A stretch of 64,000 nt of DNA. It comes from Blautia parvula (lineage in GTDB: Bacteria > Bacillota > Clostridia > Lachnospirales > Lachnospiraceae). The translations under genes were made by a program, and so were the position numbers. Within the stretch, counting starts at the first letter, position 1; each line of letters opens with the position of its first letter. Under the pieces are notes generated by a model. It worked only from the letters and a program-made list of their open reading frames with translations. It was not told where the DNA came from and ran no database searches. The DNA is taken from NCBI RefSeq assembly GCF_020215665.1, contig NZ_CP084061.1, forward strand, positions 5,926,501 through 5,990,500. Direction: 5' to 3'. This document shows, one piece after another, positions 24,924 through 33,151 of this stretch.

Positions 24924-26903
24924 TCAGTAATCCCTGCCTATATTTCTGGCTGTCATATAGGCAGTAGATGTAGCTGCCGTGATATTCTGCGGGGTAACAC
25001 AGTCCCCCAGCATGTAAAATTCAGGTGCGCAGCAGGCAAGAGCTGTGGTCTCCTCCCTCAGCGGCTTCTGACCGGCGGCATAGACAACCTGGTCTGCCTC
25101 GTAAAAGCTGTCGCCCTCCGGTGTCCGGCAGGCAACCCCTTCGTCTGTGATCTGTACAGCCTGGGTGTGAAAGAAAATCTTAAGGCCGCGCTTTTTGATT
25201 TCTGTATGCAGCCCGAGCATGTGGAGAAAATTGCCTCCGTCGCTCATGTGGTCTGTCATCTCCAGGATCGTGACCTGTTTTCCATAGCGTATGAGATGCA
25301 GTCCAAGTTCAATTCCTACCAGGCCGGCTCCCAAAATGACCACTTTGGGACCCAGCTTGTCTGCCAGAGGATAAGCCTCCTGGGCAGACAACACGTTGTT
25401 ACTGTCTATACCTGGTACCTGCGGCCGGGCTGCTTTTGCACCCAGGGCTGCGATGATGACGTCTGCGTTTAAGTCCTCCGCATATTCTGGCGTCACTTTC
25501 GTCTGCAGGCGAAGTTCTATATTTTTATCTTCCTCAACACATTTCGCCTGCTGGTTTAAATAGTAATCCAGGTTTTTCTTAAAGGCGACGTTTTCTTCAC
25601 AGCGAAGTACACCGCCCAGCCGCTCATTTTTTTCACAGAGAATGACTTTATGTCCCATTTTGGAACAGGTAAGGGCTGCCTGCATGCCGCCCACGCCTCC
25701 GCCCACTACCAGAACTTTTTTCTTTACCTGCGCACAGACAGGCGCATGGCGCAGTTCCAGTTCACGGCCGGATTCCGGGTTGATGGCACAGTAGGGTTCC
25801 CCGTTGGTCAGTTCGCTGGAAAAGCAGGAGAGACAGCGCATGCATTTTCTTGCCTTGTCCTCATGCCCGGTACGGATTTTATTGGGGAAATCCGGGTCCG
25901 CCAGCAATTCTCTGCCCAGTTCCACAATATCGGCTTTTCCCGAAGCAAGGATGTCTTCCATAAGCTCAGGGTCTGAGAGCGCGCCGATGGTGGCTACCGG
26001 AGTGTTTACGTGTTTTTTGATCTCTGCGGCCAGATGCACATTGCATCCATCCTCCAGAAACATACTGGGATGGGTGACAGCGAAGACTTCCTCCACCTCA
26101 TGATTGCCGGCGGAGACATGGATCAGATTCGCATGTCCGTCAAGCTGTCTGGCAATGGCAATGCCGTTTTCTATGTCATAGCCTCCATCATAGCATTCAG
26201 AGCCGCTTATGCGGACTTCCACGGGGAAACCGGCCCCGCAGGCTTTGTGAATACCGTCTACGATGGAGAGCAGCAGTCTGCTTCTGTTTTCAATGTCCGG
26301 TCCGCCCCATTTGTCCGTTCTGGTGTTGGTGATGGGGGACAGGAACTGGTGCAGCATCCATCCGTGTCCGGCATGTACCAGAACCATGCCGAAGCCGCAT
26401 TTCTTTGCGAGAAGAGCAGCGTCTATGTATTTTTGGATGGTGCGTTCAATGATTTCCTCTGTCATAGGGCGGATCTTTCTGCCCGCACATTCACACTCCA
26501 CCGGGCCGTAGGCTATGCCTTTGGCCTCCGCACCGAAAAAGGACAGGTCACGGTTGGCGAACATGCCGGTATGCTGCAGTTCCAAAGTGGCTACGGCGCC
26601 GTACTGGCTGATGCCGTAGGCAATCCTGGAGATGCCCCGGTCTATATTGGGAGTGTCGAGAGCAATGTGTGTTGCCCCGCCTCGTCCAAGCTCCCCGTCT
26701 ACAATTCCCTCGAAGGTGGCAACGCTGGCAGCGCCTCCCATAGCTTTTCTGCCATAGTAGGCTGCAGCGCCGTCGTTTAAATAGCCATCGCCATTCAGAT
26801 TCTGGTAACCGGTCGGGGAGGCGAAGATTCGGTTACGGAAAAGAACGTTGCCGAGCTGAATGGGGGCAAACAGATGAGGGTATTTAAAATCTGATTTTTT
26901 CAT
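24924..26903 (-). CDS. FAD/FMN/[4Fe-4S] NADH:flavin oxidoreductase, 2,4-dienoyl-CoA reductase-like
   Basis: A 659-residue protein with the layout of 2-enoate and 2,4-dienoyl-CoA reductases and BaiCD/BaiH-type enzymes: an N-terminal Old Yellow Enzyme barrel (FAPIQLGNVLFRNRIFASP, then HAGHGWMLHQFLSP with active-site His residues), a cysteine cluster CMRCLSC plus a later Cys for a 4Fe-4S cluster (about residues 345-370), and a C-terminal FAD/NAD domain (VVGGGVGGMQAA). Such enzymes reduce activated C=C bonds of unsaturated acids. The substrate is unknown. On the minus strand AAAGGAG precedes the ATG. It is divergent from a PucR-type regulator, a likely control partner. Confidence 0.88.
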   Translation of the reverse strand: MKKSDFKYPHLFAPIQLGNVLFRNRIFASPTGYQNLNGDGYLNDGAAAYYGRKAMGGAASVATFEGIVDGELGRGGATHIALDTPNIDRGISRIAYGISQYGAVATLELQHTGMFANRDLSFFGAEAKGIAYGPVECECAGRKIRPMTEEIIERTIQKYIDAALLAKKCGFGMVLVHAGHGWMLHQFLSPITNTRTDKWGGPDIENRSRLLLSIVDGIHKACGAGFPVEVRISGSECYDGGYDIENGIAIARQLDGHANLIHVSAGNHEVEEVFAVTHPSMFLEDGCNVHLAAEIKKHVNTPVATIGALSDPELMEDILASGKADIVELGRELLADPDFPNKIRTGHEDKARKCMRCLSCFSSELTNGEPYCAINPESGRELELRHAPVCAQVKKKVLVVGGGVGGMQAALTCSKMGHKVILCEKNERLGGVLRCEENVAFKKNLDYYLNQQAKCVEEDKNIELRLQTKVTPEYAEDLNADVIIAALGAKAARPQVPGIDSNNVLSAQEAYPLADKLGPKVVILGAGLVGIELGLHLIRYGKQVTILEMTDHMSDGGNFLHMLGLHTEIKKRGLKIFFHTQAVQITDEGVACRTPEGDSFYEADQVVYAAGQKPLREETTALACCAPEFYMLGDCVTPQNITAATSTAYMTARNIGRDY

Positions 26904-26921
26904 TAAGGATATACTCCTTTC

Positions 26922-26962
26922 ACATGGCTCCCGCCAGCGCGAAGCCTGGGAGGCTGGCAGGA
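26922..26962 (-). promoter_or_regulatory. Hairpin in the 5' leader of the oxidoreductase gene
   Basis: On the minus strand GCCAGC and GCTGGC form an outer stem extended by flanking CC/GG pairs. An alternative inner pairing, GCC..GGC around the CTCCCAG stretch, is nested within it. The structure sits between the promoter and the ribosome binding site, so it could affect translation. Confidence 0.4.
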
Positions 26963-26985
26963 GAGAGTTAGGATGCTCTGTCTTA

Positions 26986-27014
26986 ATAGTATCCCGGAAT
27001 CCGTAAAGTGTAAA
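26986..27014 (-). promoter_or_regulatory. Promoter of the oxidoreductase gene
   Basis: On the minus strand: TTTACA at 27009-27014, a 17-base spacer, TACTAT at 26986-26991. It lies back to back with the regulator's promoter. Confidence 0.6.
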
Positions 27015-27027
27015 TCCATGAATCTGA

Positions 27028-27055
27028 TTGCTTTTTTTGTCGGATGGTGTACAAT
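27028..27055 (+). promoter_or_regulatory. Promoter of the PucR-like regulator gene
   Basis: TTGCTT at 27028-27033, a 16-base spacer and TACAAT at 27050-27055, about 34 bases before the ATG. It is separated from the divergent promoter by fewer than 20 bases, so one bound regulator could affect both. Confidence 0.5.
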
Positions 27056-27088
27056 GTGTATGATGGGTTGAAAAAAGGAGAAGTATAT

Positions 27089-28630
27089 ATGAGACTGAAC
27101 AGTATTATGATATATTACCAGTTGTCCAAACGGTTTAAAATAAATCATGCACAATATTCACAACAATATTCTGTGGGACGCCCTGTCTTTTATGAGCCTT
27201 CTGTCTATACGGAGGGGAGGGCTGTCATTGTGGACGCGGAGAATGCTCTACATTGTGTCAGGCATTTGACAGGCTGCGTCCTTCTCTTGGCAGGTTATCC
27301 TAACGGGAGCTTTGACTGTGGGGGGAACGACGCAGTCTTTCTGGATGCAGGGATATCGGAGCGGACTTTGTTCAATGCGCTGACAGAGATATTTGATACC
27401 TTTGATACCTGGGACGAAAAGCTCAGCAGGATAGTAGGCGGAAATGTGGGATATCAGGAGATCCTGGACAGCTGCCGGAGTGTGCTTCCGGAACCGGCTG
27501 CACTTATGGACGGGGATTTTAAATATATCGCATACACAAGCGATGAGGGTATGCGCCGCAAATTCGTGGATGATATGAACCAGCTTCCCCTGGATGATGT
27601 CAATGATCTGACCAGCATGCCGGGGTTCAAGGAACTGGAGGAGAGAAAAGAGGCTTTTGTCTATACGGCAGGCGAAGTGGTGATCTATAAAAATATATAT
27701 CATGAGGGTGCTTATGTGGGCCGCCTGTCCCTTCTGATCGAGGAGGGCCAGAGTGAGGAAAAGACAGAATATGAGAAGGCGGTTTTTAACCACCTTGCCG
27801 GTTATGTGGAACAGCTCTATGACCAGTGCGGAGGGTTTGAGCTTGGGTCTCCGCGACTGGCTGACCTGCATCACATGATGAAAAAATGTCTGGAGACAGA
27901 CGGGGCGGACGAGGGCGAGCTTCTGCGCCTTTTGTGGGCTAACAAAAATCTGCCGGGAGACGTTTACTATATGCTCACCATCCGTGAGAATATCCTTCAA
28001 AGAGGAAAGGCATATAATATGAGGTATCTCTGTTCACAGATGGAACGGATGTGGCCCGGGGCATACTGTGTGACGCATAACGGGGACATTGCCATGCTGT
28101 TTAACCGGAATATGTTTTCAAAATCCACGGATCTGGAATTTCACAAGGAAATGGTGTATTTTCTCAGGGAGAGTGTGCTGGCAGCCGGCTGCAGCCGGGA
28201 GTTCACGGATATTTCCTGCATGCGCAGCGCTTACCGGCAGGCAGAGTTTGCCATGGAGATGGGCCTTAGAAAAAATTTTACCTATTGTTATCACAAATTT
28301 GATGATTATGCCCTGGATTTTCTGTTAAAATACGGTGTGGGAAATTTTCTACCGGAACAGCTCTGCAGCAGGGAGCTGCTGTCCTTGTACCGGTATGACA
28401 GGGAAAATGAAACTTCCTATTATAAAACACTTTTAACTTATGCGCGTCTGCAGTATAATGCAGTGGCATCCGCCAAGGCGCTGTACATACACAGAAGCTC
28501 CTTTATAAACAGGATGGAGCGGATACGGGAACTGATACATCTGAACCTGGAGGATCCGGAGGAGAGGCTGTATCTGCTGTTATCCTTCCGGATCATGGAG
28601 GAATACGGTTCCAAAAGCGGGGAAAAATGA
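27089..28630 (+). CDS. PucR/CdaR-type transcriptional regulator
   Basis: A 513-residue protein. The N-terminal region (GRAVIVDAENAL, then GCVLLLAGYPNG) and a central GGDEF-like or GAF-like stretch lead to a C-terminal PucR helix-turn-helix: YKTLLTYARLQYNAVASAK followed by LYIHRSSFINRMERIREL, the characteristic one-per-chain HTH_30 domain. PucR proteins regulate purine, amino acid or sugar-acid use, often of divergent or adjacent operons. Here the candidates are the oxidoreductase and the ThrE pair. The ATG at 27089 has AAGGAG 8 bases upstream; an earlier in-frame ATG at 27044 overlaps the promoter and is rejected. Confidence 0.85.
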   Translation: MRLNSIMIYYQLSKRFKINHAQYSQQYSVGRPVFYEPSVYTEGRAVIVDAENALHCVRHLTGCVLLLAGYPNGSFDCGGNDAVFLDAGISERTLFNALTEIFDTFDTWDEKLSRIVGGNVGYQEILDSCRSVLPEPAALMDGDFKYIAYTSDEGMRRKFVDDMNQLPLDDVNDLTSMPGFKELEERKEAFVYTAGEVVIYKNIYHEGAYVGRLSLLIEEGQSEEKTEYEKAVFNHLAGYVEQLYDQCGGFELGSPRLADLHHMMKKCLETDGADEGELLRLLWANKNLPGDVYYMLTIRENILQRGKAYNMRYLCSQMERMWPGAYCVTHNGDIAMLFNRNMFSKSTDLEFHKEMVYFLRESVLAAGCSREFTDISCMRSAYRQAEFAMEMGLRKNFTYCYHKFDDYALDFLLKYGVGNFLPEQLCSRELLSLYRYDRENETSYYKTLLTYARLQYNAVASAKALYIHRSSFINRMERIRELIHLNLEDPEERLYLLLSFRIMEEYGSKSGEK

Positions 28631-28661
28631 GAAGAAGAGGAAATAGAGATGGAGTGCATTT

Positions 28662-29447
28662 ATGGAGAGCAGAGATAAACAGATCCTGGATTTGGCTATG
28701 GAGGCCGGCAAGACCCTGCTGGATGCCGGGGCGGAAATCTTCCGGGCGGAGGAGACCATACAGAGAATCGCCAAAGCCTATGGAATAGAAAAATGCAGTG
28801 CCTTTGTGATGAGCACCGGGATATTTCTGACTGCGGAGAGCAAAGGGGAGGACATTTATGCCCAGGTCAGGCATATTCCCATCAATTCTGCCAGACTTAA
28901 CCGGGTGGCAGCCGTGAACCAGCTCTCCAGGGAAATCGTGGAGGGCAGATATACCGTGGAGGAGGCCTGGGAGCGTCTGGAAGCCATTAAGCAGATGCCG
29001 GGTAAAAAGAATATTACAAGGATTCTGGCATCAGGCGTAGGCTCTGCCAGCTTCTGCTATGTGCTGGGCGGCGGCATCTGGGATGCAGCGGCAGCCTTTT
29101 TGTCAGGTTTTTTACTGTACGTGCTTCTGGTTGCGCTGGAAAAAAGAGAGAAGAAGACATCAAAAATCGTACTGAACTTACTGGGAGGATTCTGGGCTTC
29201 CTTTCTGGCTGTGGTCTTTTACCGTCTGGGAATCGGAGAAAATTACGGGAGCATCCTTGTGGGTTCCATCATGCCCCTGGTACCGGGTGTCTCTTTTGTG
29301 AACTCCATCCGGGATTTTGCGGACGGTGATTATATCGGAGGCGGTGTCCGGATGCTGGATACCCTGCTGGTGGCTCTGGGCATTGCTCTTGGGGTGGGCC
29401 TTATGTACATGCTCTATTACAAAGTGACAGGAGGGGTACTTTTATGA
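28662..29447 (+). CDS. Threonine/serine exporter subunit, ThrE N-terminal (DUF1212) domain protein
   Basis: A 261-residue protein: a soluble N-terminal domain with the conserved LLDAGAEIFRAEETI motif and FVMSTGIFLT, then five hydrophobic helices including PLVPGVSFVNSIRDFADGDY. This is the N-terminal half of ThrE-type exporters, which are split into two subunits in Firmicutes. Export of small amino acids such as threonine or serine is the family function. GGAG lies 8 bases before the ATG. The stop overlaps the next start (ATGA at 29444-29447). Confidence 0.88.
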   Translation: MESRDKQILDLAMEAGKTLLDAGAEIFRAEETIQRIAKAYGIEKCSAFVMSTGIFLTAESKGEDIYAQVRHIPINSARLNRVAAVNQLSREIVEGRYTVEEAWERLEAIKQMPGKKNITRILASGVGSASFCYVLGGGIWDAAAAFLSGFLLYVLLVALEKREKKTSKIVLNLLGGFWASFLAVVFYRLGIGENYGSILVGSIMPLVPGVSFVNSIRDFADGDYIGGGVRMLDTLLVALGIALGVGLMYMLYYKVTGGVLL

Positions 29448-29920
29448 TCATGATACAAGGTGCTGCGCAGTTCGTGGCTGCGTTTTTGGGTACTGTGGCT
29501 TTTTCCGTGCTGTTTTCCGTCCCGAAGGAACATTATCCCCTGTGCGGGACCATAGGCGGATTGGGATGGCTGATCTGCTGGATCTGCACCAATCCCTTCC
29601 ATATGAGTGCCGTGACGGGAAGCTTTATCGCCACAGTCTTTATTGTGACAGCTTCACGCATCGGAAGCACTGTGAGAAAATGCCCGGTCACACTGTTTCT
29701 CATTGCCGGCATATTTCCACTTGTACCGGGAATCGGCATCTACAGAACGGTCTACTATACATTGATGCAGGAGAGTGCCCAGAGCCTGTACTACGGGAGA
29801 CAGACCATCGGAATCGCTTTGGCCATGGTGCTTGGAATCGTGTTTGTATTTGAGATACCTCAGAAAACCATCAACCGGGTCAACCGGATATTCAAGGGAA
29901 AAAACAGGAGGAAAAACTGA
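29444..29920 (+). CDS. Threonine/serine exporter subunit, ThrE C-terminal (DUF3815/ThrE_2) protein
   Basis: A 158-residue membrane protein with four to five helices and the family motif FPLVPGIGIYRTVYYTLM, the C-terminal counterpart of the preceding gene. GGAGGGG lies 7 bases before the ATG. The pair probably forms a heteromeric exporter. It is the last gene of the PucR-ThrE unit; an intrinsic terminator follows at 30064-30094. Confidence 0.87.
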   Translation: MIMIQGAAQFVAAFLGTVAFSVLFSVPKEHYPLCGTIGGLGWLICWICTNPFHMSAVTGSFIATVFIVTASRIGSTVRKCPVTLFLIAGIFPLVPGIGIYRTVYYTLMQESAQSLYYGRQTIGIALAMVLGIVFVFEIPQKTINRVNRIFKGKNRRKN

Positions 29921-30003
29921 TTATTTCCAGTTTCATTTAAAATTTCTTTAGAGTTTTTCGTTTTATTTTAGAAAATCGTCATAGTTTCATCACATTTTTT
30001 CCC

Positions 30004-30089
30004 TATAATAGGTCTTGGATAGTTGATAAACCACTCACTATCTCCCCCCTCAAGTTGAAAAGGCCCGATACGCGAGTATCGGGTTTTTT
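30004..30089 (+). ncRNA. Candidate small RNA with C-rich loop ending in an intrinsic terminator
   Basis: TATAAT at 30004-30009 (weak or absent -35) would start a transcript near 30016. The predicted RNA of about 75 nt has a stem CTTGGATAGT with ACTATC and CAAG on the far side, a bulged CTCCCCCCTC run, and the terminator at 30064-30089. The C-rich single-stranded run complements Shine-Dalgarno sequences, as in RsaE/RoxS-type small RNAs. It could equally be just the 3' end of the ThrE transcript. Confidence 0.3.
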
Positions 30090-30094
30090 CTTTT
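30064..30094 (+). terminator. Intrinsic terminator (ThrE operon or small RNA)
   Basis: CCCGATAC at 30064-30071, tetraloop GCGA, GTATCGGG at 30076-30083, then TTTTTTC: a textbook terminator. Confidence 0.9.
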
Positions 30095-30100
30095 CCACGG

Positions 30101-30128
30101 TTGCTTTTTTTCGGCGCCCTGTTATAAT
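30101..30128 (+). promoter_or_regulatory. Promoter of the carbamate kinase gene
   Basis: TTGCTT at 30101-30106, a 16-base spacer, TATAAT at 30123-30128, shortly after the terminator and 37 bases before the ATG. Confidence 0.65.
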
Positions 30129-30165
30129 AATATCATCACACCAGTTTGAAAAGGGGTACTTTAAT

Positions 30166-31095
30166 ATGACAAAAAAAAGAGTAGTAGTGGCATTGGGACA
30201 CAGAGCATTAGGTACCACATTGCCAGAACAGAAAAATGCAACGAAAAGAACAGCAAAAATAATCGCCGATCTGGTGGAAGCTGGAGCAGAGGTGATCATC
30301 ACCCACAGCAACGCTCCCCAGGTGGGGATGATCCATACAGCAATGAACGAATTCGGAAAGGTACATCCTGACTACACCGCAGTGCCCATGTCTGTCTGCG
30401 CGGCAATGAGCCAGGGCTACATCGGCTATGACGTACAGAACGCCATCCGTGCAGAGCTTTTAAGACGCGGCATCTACAAACCGGTGAGCACAGTCCTCAC
30501 CCAGGTCACAGTAGACCCCTACGATGACGCCTTCCACGAACCGGTAAAAGTGATCGGAAGGACCCTGACCGAAGAGGAAGCGGAAGCGGAGGAGAAAAAA
30601 GGAAACTACGTGACAAAGACCAGCAGCGGCTACCGCAGAATCGTAGCAGCACCGAAGCCTCAGGACATTGTGGAAATTGATGCCATCCGGGCCCTGGCGG
30701 ATGCGGGCCAGATCGTCATTGCCTGCGGCGGCGGCGGAATCCCCGTTCTGGAACAGGGTGAAGAGCTTCACGGAGCCAGTGCGGTCATCGAAAAAGACCT
30801 GATCAGCGGCAAGCTTGCAGAGATGCTGGACGCAGATGAGCTCCTCATCCTCACAAGCGTAGAGAAAGTGTCCTTAAACTACAAATCCGACACCGAGCAG
30901 TACCTGGACCACATCACCACCGCCCAGGCCAGACAATACATGTCAGAGGACCAGTTCGAGCCCTCCACCATGCTCCCCAAAATAGAAGCTTCCGTAAACT
31001 TCGTCGAAAAGAAAAAAGGCCGCCGTGCAGTCATCACCTCCATAGAAAAAGCCAAGCCCGCCTACCTGGGCAAAACCGGCACCATCATAGAGTAA
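30166..31095 (+). CDS. arcC: Carbamate kinase
   Basis: A 309-residue amino acid kinase fold protein. THSNAPQVG, the long insertion typical of carbamate kinases (EPVKVIGRTLTEEEAEAEEK), ACGGGGIPVL and the C-terminal MLPKIEASVNFVE segment all fit the family, which makes ATP from carbamoyl phosphate and ADP. The first glycine-rich motif reads VALGHRALG where many homologues have GGNA. No arginine deiminase or ornithine carbamoyltransferase gene lies nearby. Third codon positions are unusually C-rich compared with neighbours. AAGGGG precedes the ATG at 30166; an upstream in-frame ATG at 30055 would run through the terminator hairpin. Confidence 0.9.
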   Translation: MTKKRVVVALGHRALGTTLPEQKNATKRTAKIIADLVEAGAEVIITHSNAPQVGMIHTAMNEFGKVHPDYTAVPMSVCAAMSQGYIGYDVQNAIRAELLRRGIYKPVSTVLTQVTVDPYDDAFHEPVKVIGRTLTEEEAEAEEKKGNYVTKTSSGYRRIVAAPKPQDIVEIDAIRALADAGQIVIACGGGGIPVLEQGEELHGASAVIEKDLISGKLAEMLDADELLILTSVEKVSLNYKSDTEQYLDHITTAQARQYMSEDQFEPSTMLPKIEASVNFVEKKKGRRAVITSIEKAKPAYLGKTGTIIE

Positions 31096-31096
31096 G

Positions 31097-31232
31097 CGTA
31101 ACTATTCAGCCAGCTGAATCGTTACGGGTATTCGCCCATTAAAAATCGCTTCGCGATGGGGCGAATACCTGCCGCCACTACTCTTTTGCACGGTCAGCGC
31201 AGTAAATGCGCAGACCTGACTGAACAGTTACG
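31097..31232. repeat. Palindromic intergenic element, copy 1
   Basis: A 136-bp element bounded by inverted ends CGTAACTATTCAG (31097-31109) and CTGAACAGTTACG (31220-31232), 12 of 13 matching. Inside are a terminal hairpin (TTCAGC/GCTGAA), a long hairpin GGTATTCGCCC/GGGCGAATACC enclosing ATCGC/GCGAT, and a third hairpin with CGCA/TGCG. No coding potential. It looks like a MITE or REP-type repeat. A diverged copy lies 410 bases downstream. Confidence 0.75.
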
Positions 31233-31506
31233 AATAAGCAACGATGTGGTGAACCAAATACCAAAGCTATGACCGAGTCCTCATAATACCCATACTATAA
31301 TACAAAAGAACTAAAGCCCAATCCCTGAACCGCCCCTCCCCTCATCCCGTCCCCCAGCCACAAGACTTTACTTCCCCCACCCACCCATTTTCCACAAAAC
31401 CCTTGCCTCCACAACAACCCCTATGTTATTCTATATTCCAAAGGGCACCCCGTACACCTCACCATTCCCGGCAGCAGCATACCTGCTTCCGGCTTCCATG
31501 AAAAGG
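31233..31506. other. Gene-free, strongly C-rich spacer between the two repeat copies
   Basis: No supported open frame or RNA gene. Bases about 31320-31430 are very poor in G on the plus strand and consist largely of C and A/T (runs such as CCCCTCCCCTC). TATAAT occurs at about 31295 without a convincing -35. I see no terminator for arcC other than hairpins in the repeat. Confidence 0.5.
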
Positions 31507-31643
31507 GCAGACGATTCATCTGTCTGAATCATTACGGATATCAGCCCGTCTAAAATCGCTTTGCGATGGGGCAAATACCTGCTGCGGCTGCTCTTATATA
31601 CAATCAGCGCAGTAAATTACGCAGATTTGATTGAACAATTATG
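31507..31643. repeat. Palindromic intergenic element, copy 2 (diverged)
   Basis: It aligns with copy 1 over its whole length at an offset of about 410 bases (shared CTGAATC, TTACGG, AAAATCGCTT, GCGATGGGGC, AATACCTGC, TCAGCGCAGTAAAT, TGAACA). Its inverted ends have decayed. It stops exactly before the AAAGGGG ribosome binding site of murE, so this insertion shaped the murE leader. Confidence 0.7.
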
Positions 31644-31661
31644 AAAGGGGACAGATTGAGA

Positions 31662-33122
31662 ATGAGACTGACTGAACTTTTACAAAACCTTGAATATATA
31701 TGTGTACAGGGAAGCCTGGACACAGAAGTGAGGAGTGTAGTCTTTGATTCCAGAAAAGCGGATAAAGACTCTCTTTTTATTTGTATCAAAGGCGCCGTGT
31801 CCGACGGACACAAATACGCGGAGGACGTTGCTGCAAAGGGCGCCTCTGTTCTGGTCGTACAGGACCATGTGGCTGTACCGGAGCACGTGACTGTGATAAA
31901 AGTGCCGGACAGCCGGTATGCCATGGCCTGCATCTCTGCGGCATGGTTCGGGCACCCGGCCGAGAAGCTTAAAGTCATCGGCATCACAGGAACAAAGGGA
32001 AAGACCACAACCACCTACCTTGTAAAATCCATTCTGGAAAATGCAGGCCACAAAGTGGGTCTGATCGGCACGATTGAAGCCATTATCGGTGACAAAGTCA
32101 TCCCGGCAGCCAATACGACTCCGGAATCCTATGTGGTACAGCAATATTTTGCAGAGATGGTGGAGGCCGGATGCGACAGCGTGGTCATGGAAGTTTCCTC
32201 CCAGGGCCTGATGCTCCACAGAACCGCGGGCTTTCTGTTTGACCTGGGAATCTTCACCAATATTGAACCGGACCACATCGGCCCGAATGAGCACAAAGAC
32301 TTTGAAGATTATATGCACTGCAAGGGCATGCTGTTCAAACAGTGCAGAGTCGGCATTGTGAATGCGGATGATGAACATCTGGAAAAGGTACTGGAGGGCC
32401 ATACCTGCAGTCTGGAAACCTTTGGATTCAGTGAGAAGGCTGACCTGCGGGCAAAAGACCTGCACCTGGTCACAGGAAAGGGCACGCTGGGCATTGCCTA
32501 TCAGGCAGAAGGACTCATGAATTTTCCGGTGGAGATTGACCTTCCCGGCAAATTCAGCGTGTACAATTCCCTGACGGCCATTGCCATCTGCCGTCATTTC
32601 GGAGTCAGTGTGGAAAATATCCAGAAAGCCCTGAAAGCGGCTAAGGTAAAGGGAAGGATTGAGATGGTCAAAGTCTCCGATGACTTTACCCTTATGATTG
32701 ATTATGCCCATAATGCTATGAGTCTGGAGAGCCTGCTGACCACCCTGCGGGAGTATGAGCCTGCGCGCCTCGTATGTCTGTTCGGATGCGGCGGAAACCG
32801 TTCCAAGCTCCGTCGTTATGAAATGGGGGAAGTATCCGGCCGTCTGGCTGACCTGACCATCATAACCTCAGATAACCCAAGGGATGAGGAGCCGCAGGCC
32901 ATTATAGATGACATTAAGATCGGGATCAGCAAAACAGCGGGCCATTATGTGGAGATCGCAGACAGAAAAGAAGCCATTGCCTATGCGATCCGTCACGGAC
33001 AGCCGGGTGATATCATTGTGCTTGCAGGCAAAGGCCATGAGGATTACCAGGAAATCAAAGGAAAGAAATATCCCATGGATGAGAGGGATTTGATCAGGGA
33101 TATTCTGGCAGAGCAGGCCTGA
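31662..33122 (+). CDS. murE: UDP-N-acetylmuramoyl-tripeptide synthetase, meso-DAP type
   Basis: A 486-residue Mur ligase: N-terminal DSRKADKDSLFICIKG, P-loop GTKGKTTT (about residue 110), central domain with EVSSQGL and TNIEPDHIG, and C-terminal SDNPRDEEP. The DNPR motif marks enzymes that add meso-diaminopimelate, not lysine. It acts in the cytosol on UDP-MurNAc-L-Ala-D-Glu. I chose the ATG at 31662 (MRLTELL), with AAAGGGG 11 bases upstream; an in-frame ATG at 31641 lies in the repeat. priA follows after 29 bases. Confidence 0.95.
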   Translation: MRLTELLQNLEYICVQGSLDTEVRSVVFDSRKADKDSLFICIKGAVSDGHKYAEDVAAKGASVLVVQDHVAVPEHVTVIKVPDSRYAMACISAAWFGHPAEKLKVIGITGTKGKTTTTYLVKSILENAGHKVGLIGTIEAIIGDKVIPAANTTPESYVVQQYFAEMVEAGCDSVVMEVSSQGLMLHRTAGFLFDLGIFTNIEPDHIGPNEHKDFEDYMHCKGMLFKQCRVGIVNADDEHLEKVLEGHTCSLETFGFSEKADLRAKDLHLVTGKGTLGIAYQAEGLMNFPVEIDLPGKFSVYNSLTAIAICRHFGVSVENIQKALKAAKVKGRIEMVKVSDDFTLMIDYAHNAMSLESLLTTLREYEPARLVCLFGCGGNRSKLRRYEMGEVSGRLADLTIITSDNPRDEEPQAIIDDIKIGISKTAGHYVEIADRKEAIAYAIRHGQPGDIIVLAGKGHEDYQEIKGKKYPMDERDLIRDILAEQA

Positions 33123-33151
33123 AGGGGCCGGCCGGAATACGGAGTGGATAT

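Noticed and set aside
24843-25472. A 209-codon plus-strand open frame
   Set aside because: It lies antisense to the oxidoreductase and begins inside the terminator palindrome; the oxidoreductase motifs are on the opposite strand.
26010-26780. A 256-codon plus-strand open frame
   Set aside because: Antisense to the Old Yellow Enzyme domain of the oxidoreductase; no start signals.
30055-30165. N-terminal extension of carbamate kinase from an upstream ATG
   Set aside because: It would translate through the terminator hairpin and promoter; ATG 30166 has AAGGGG and the normal family start.
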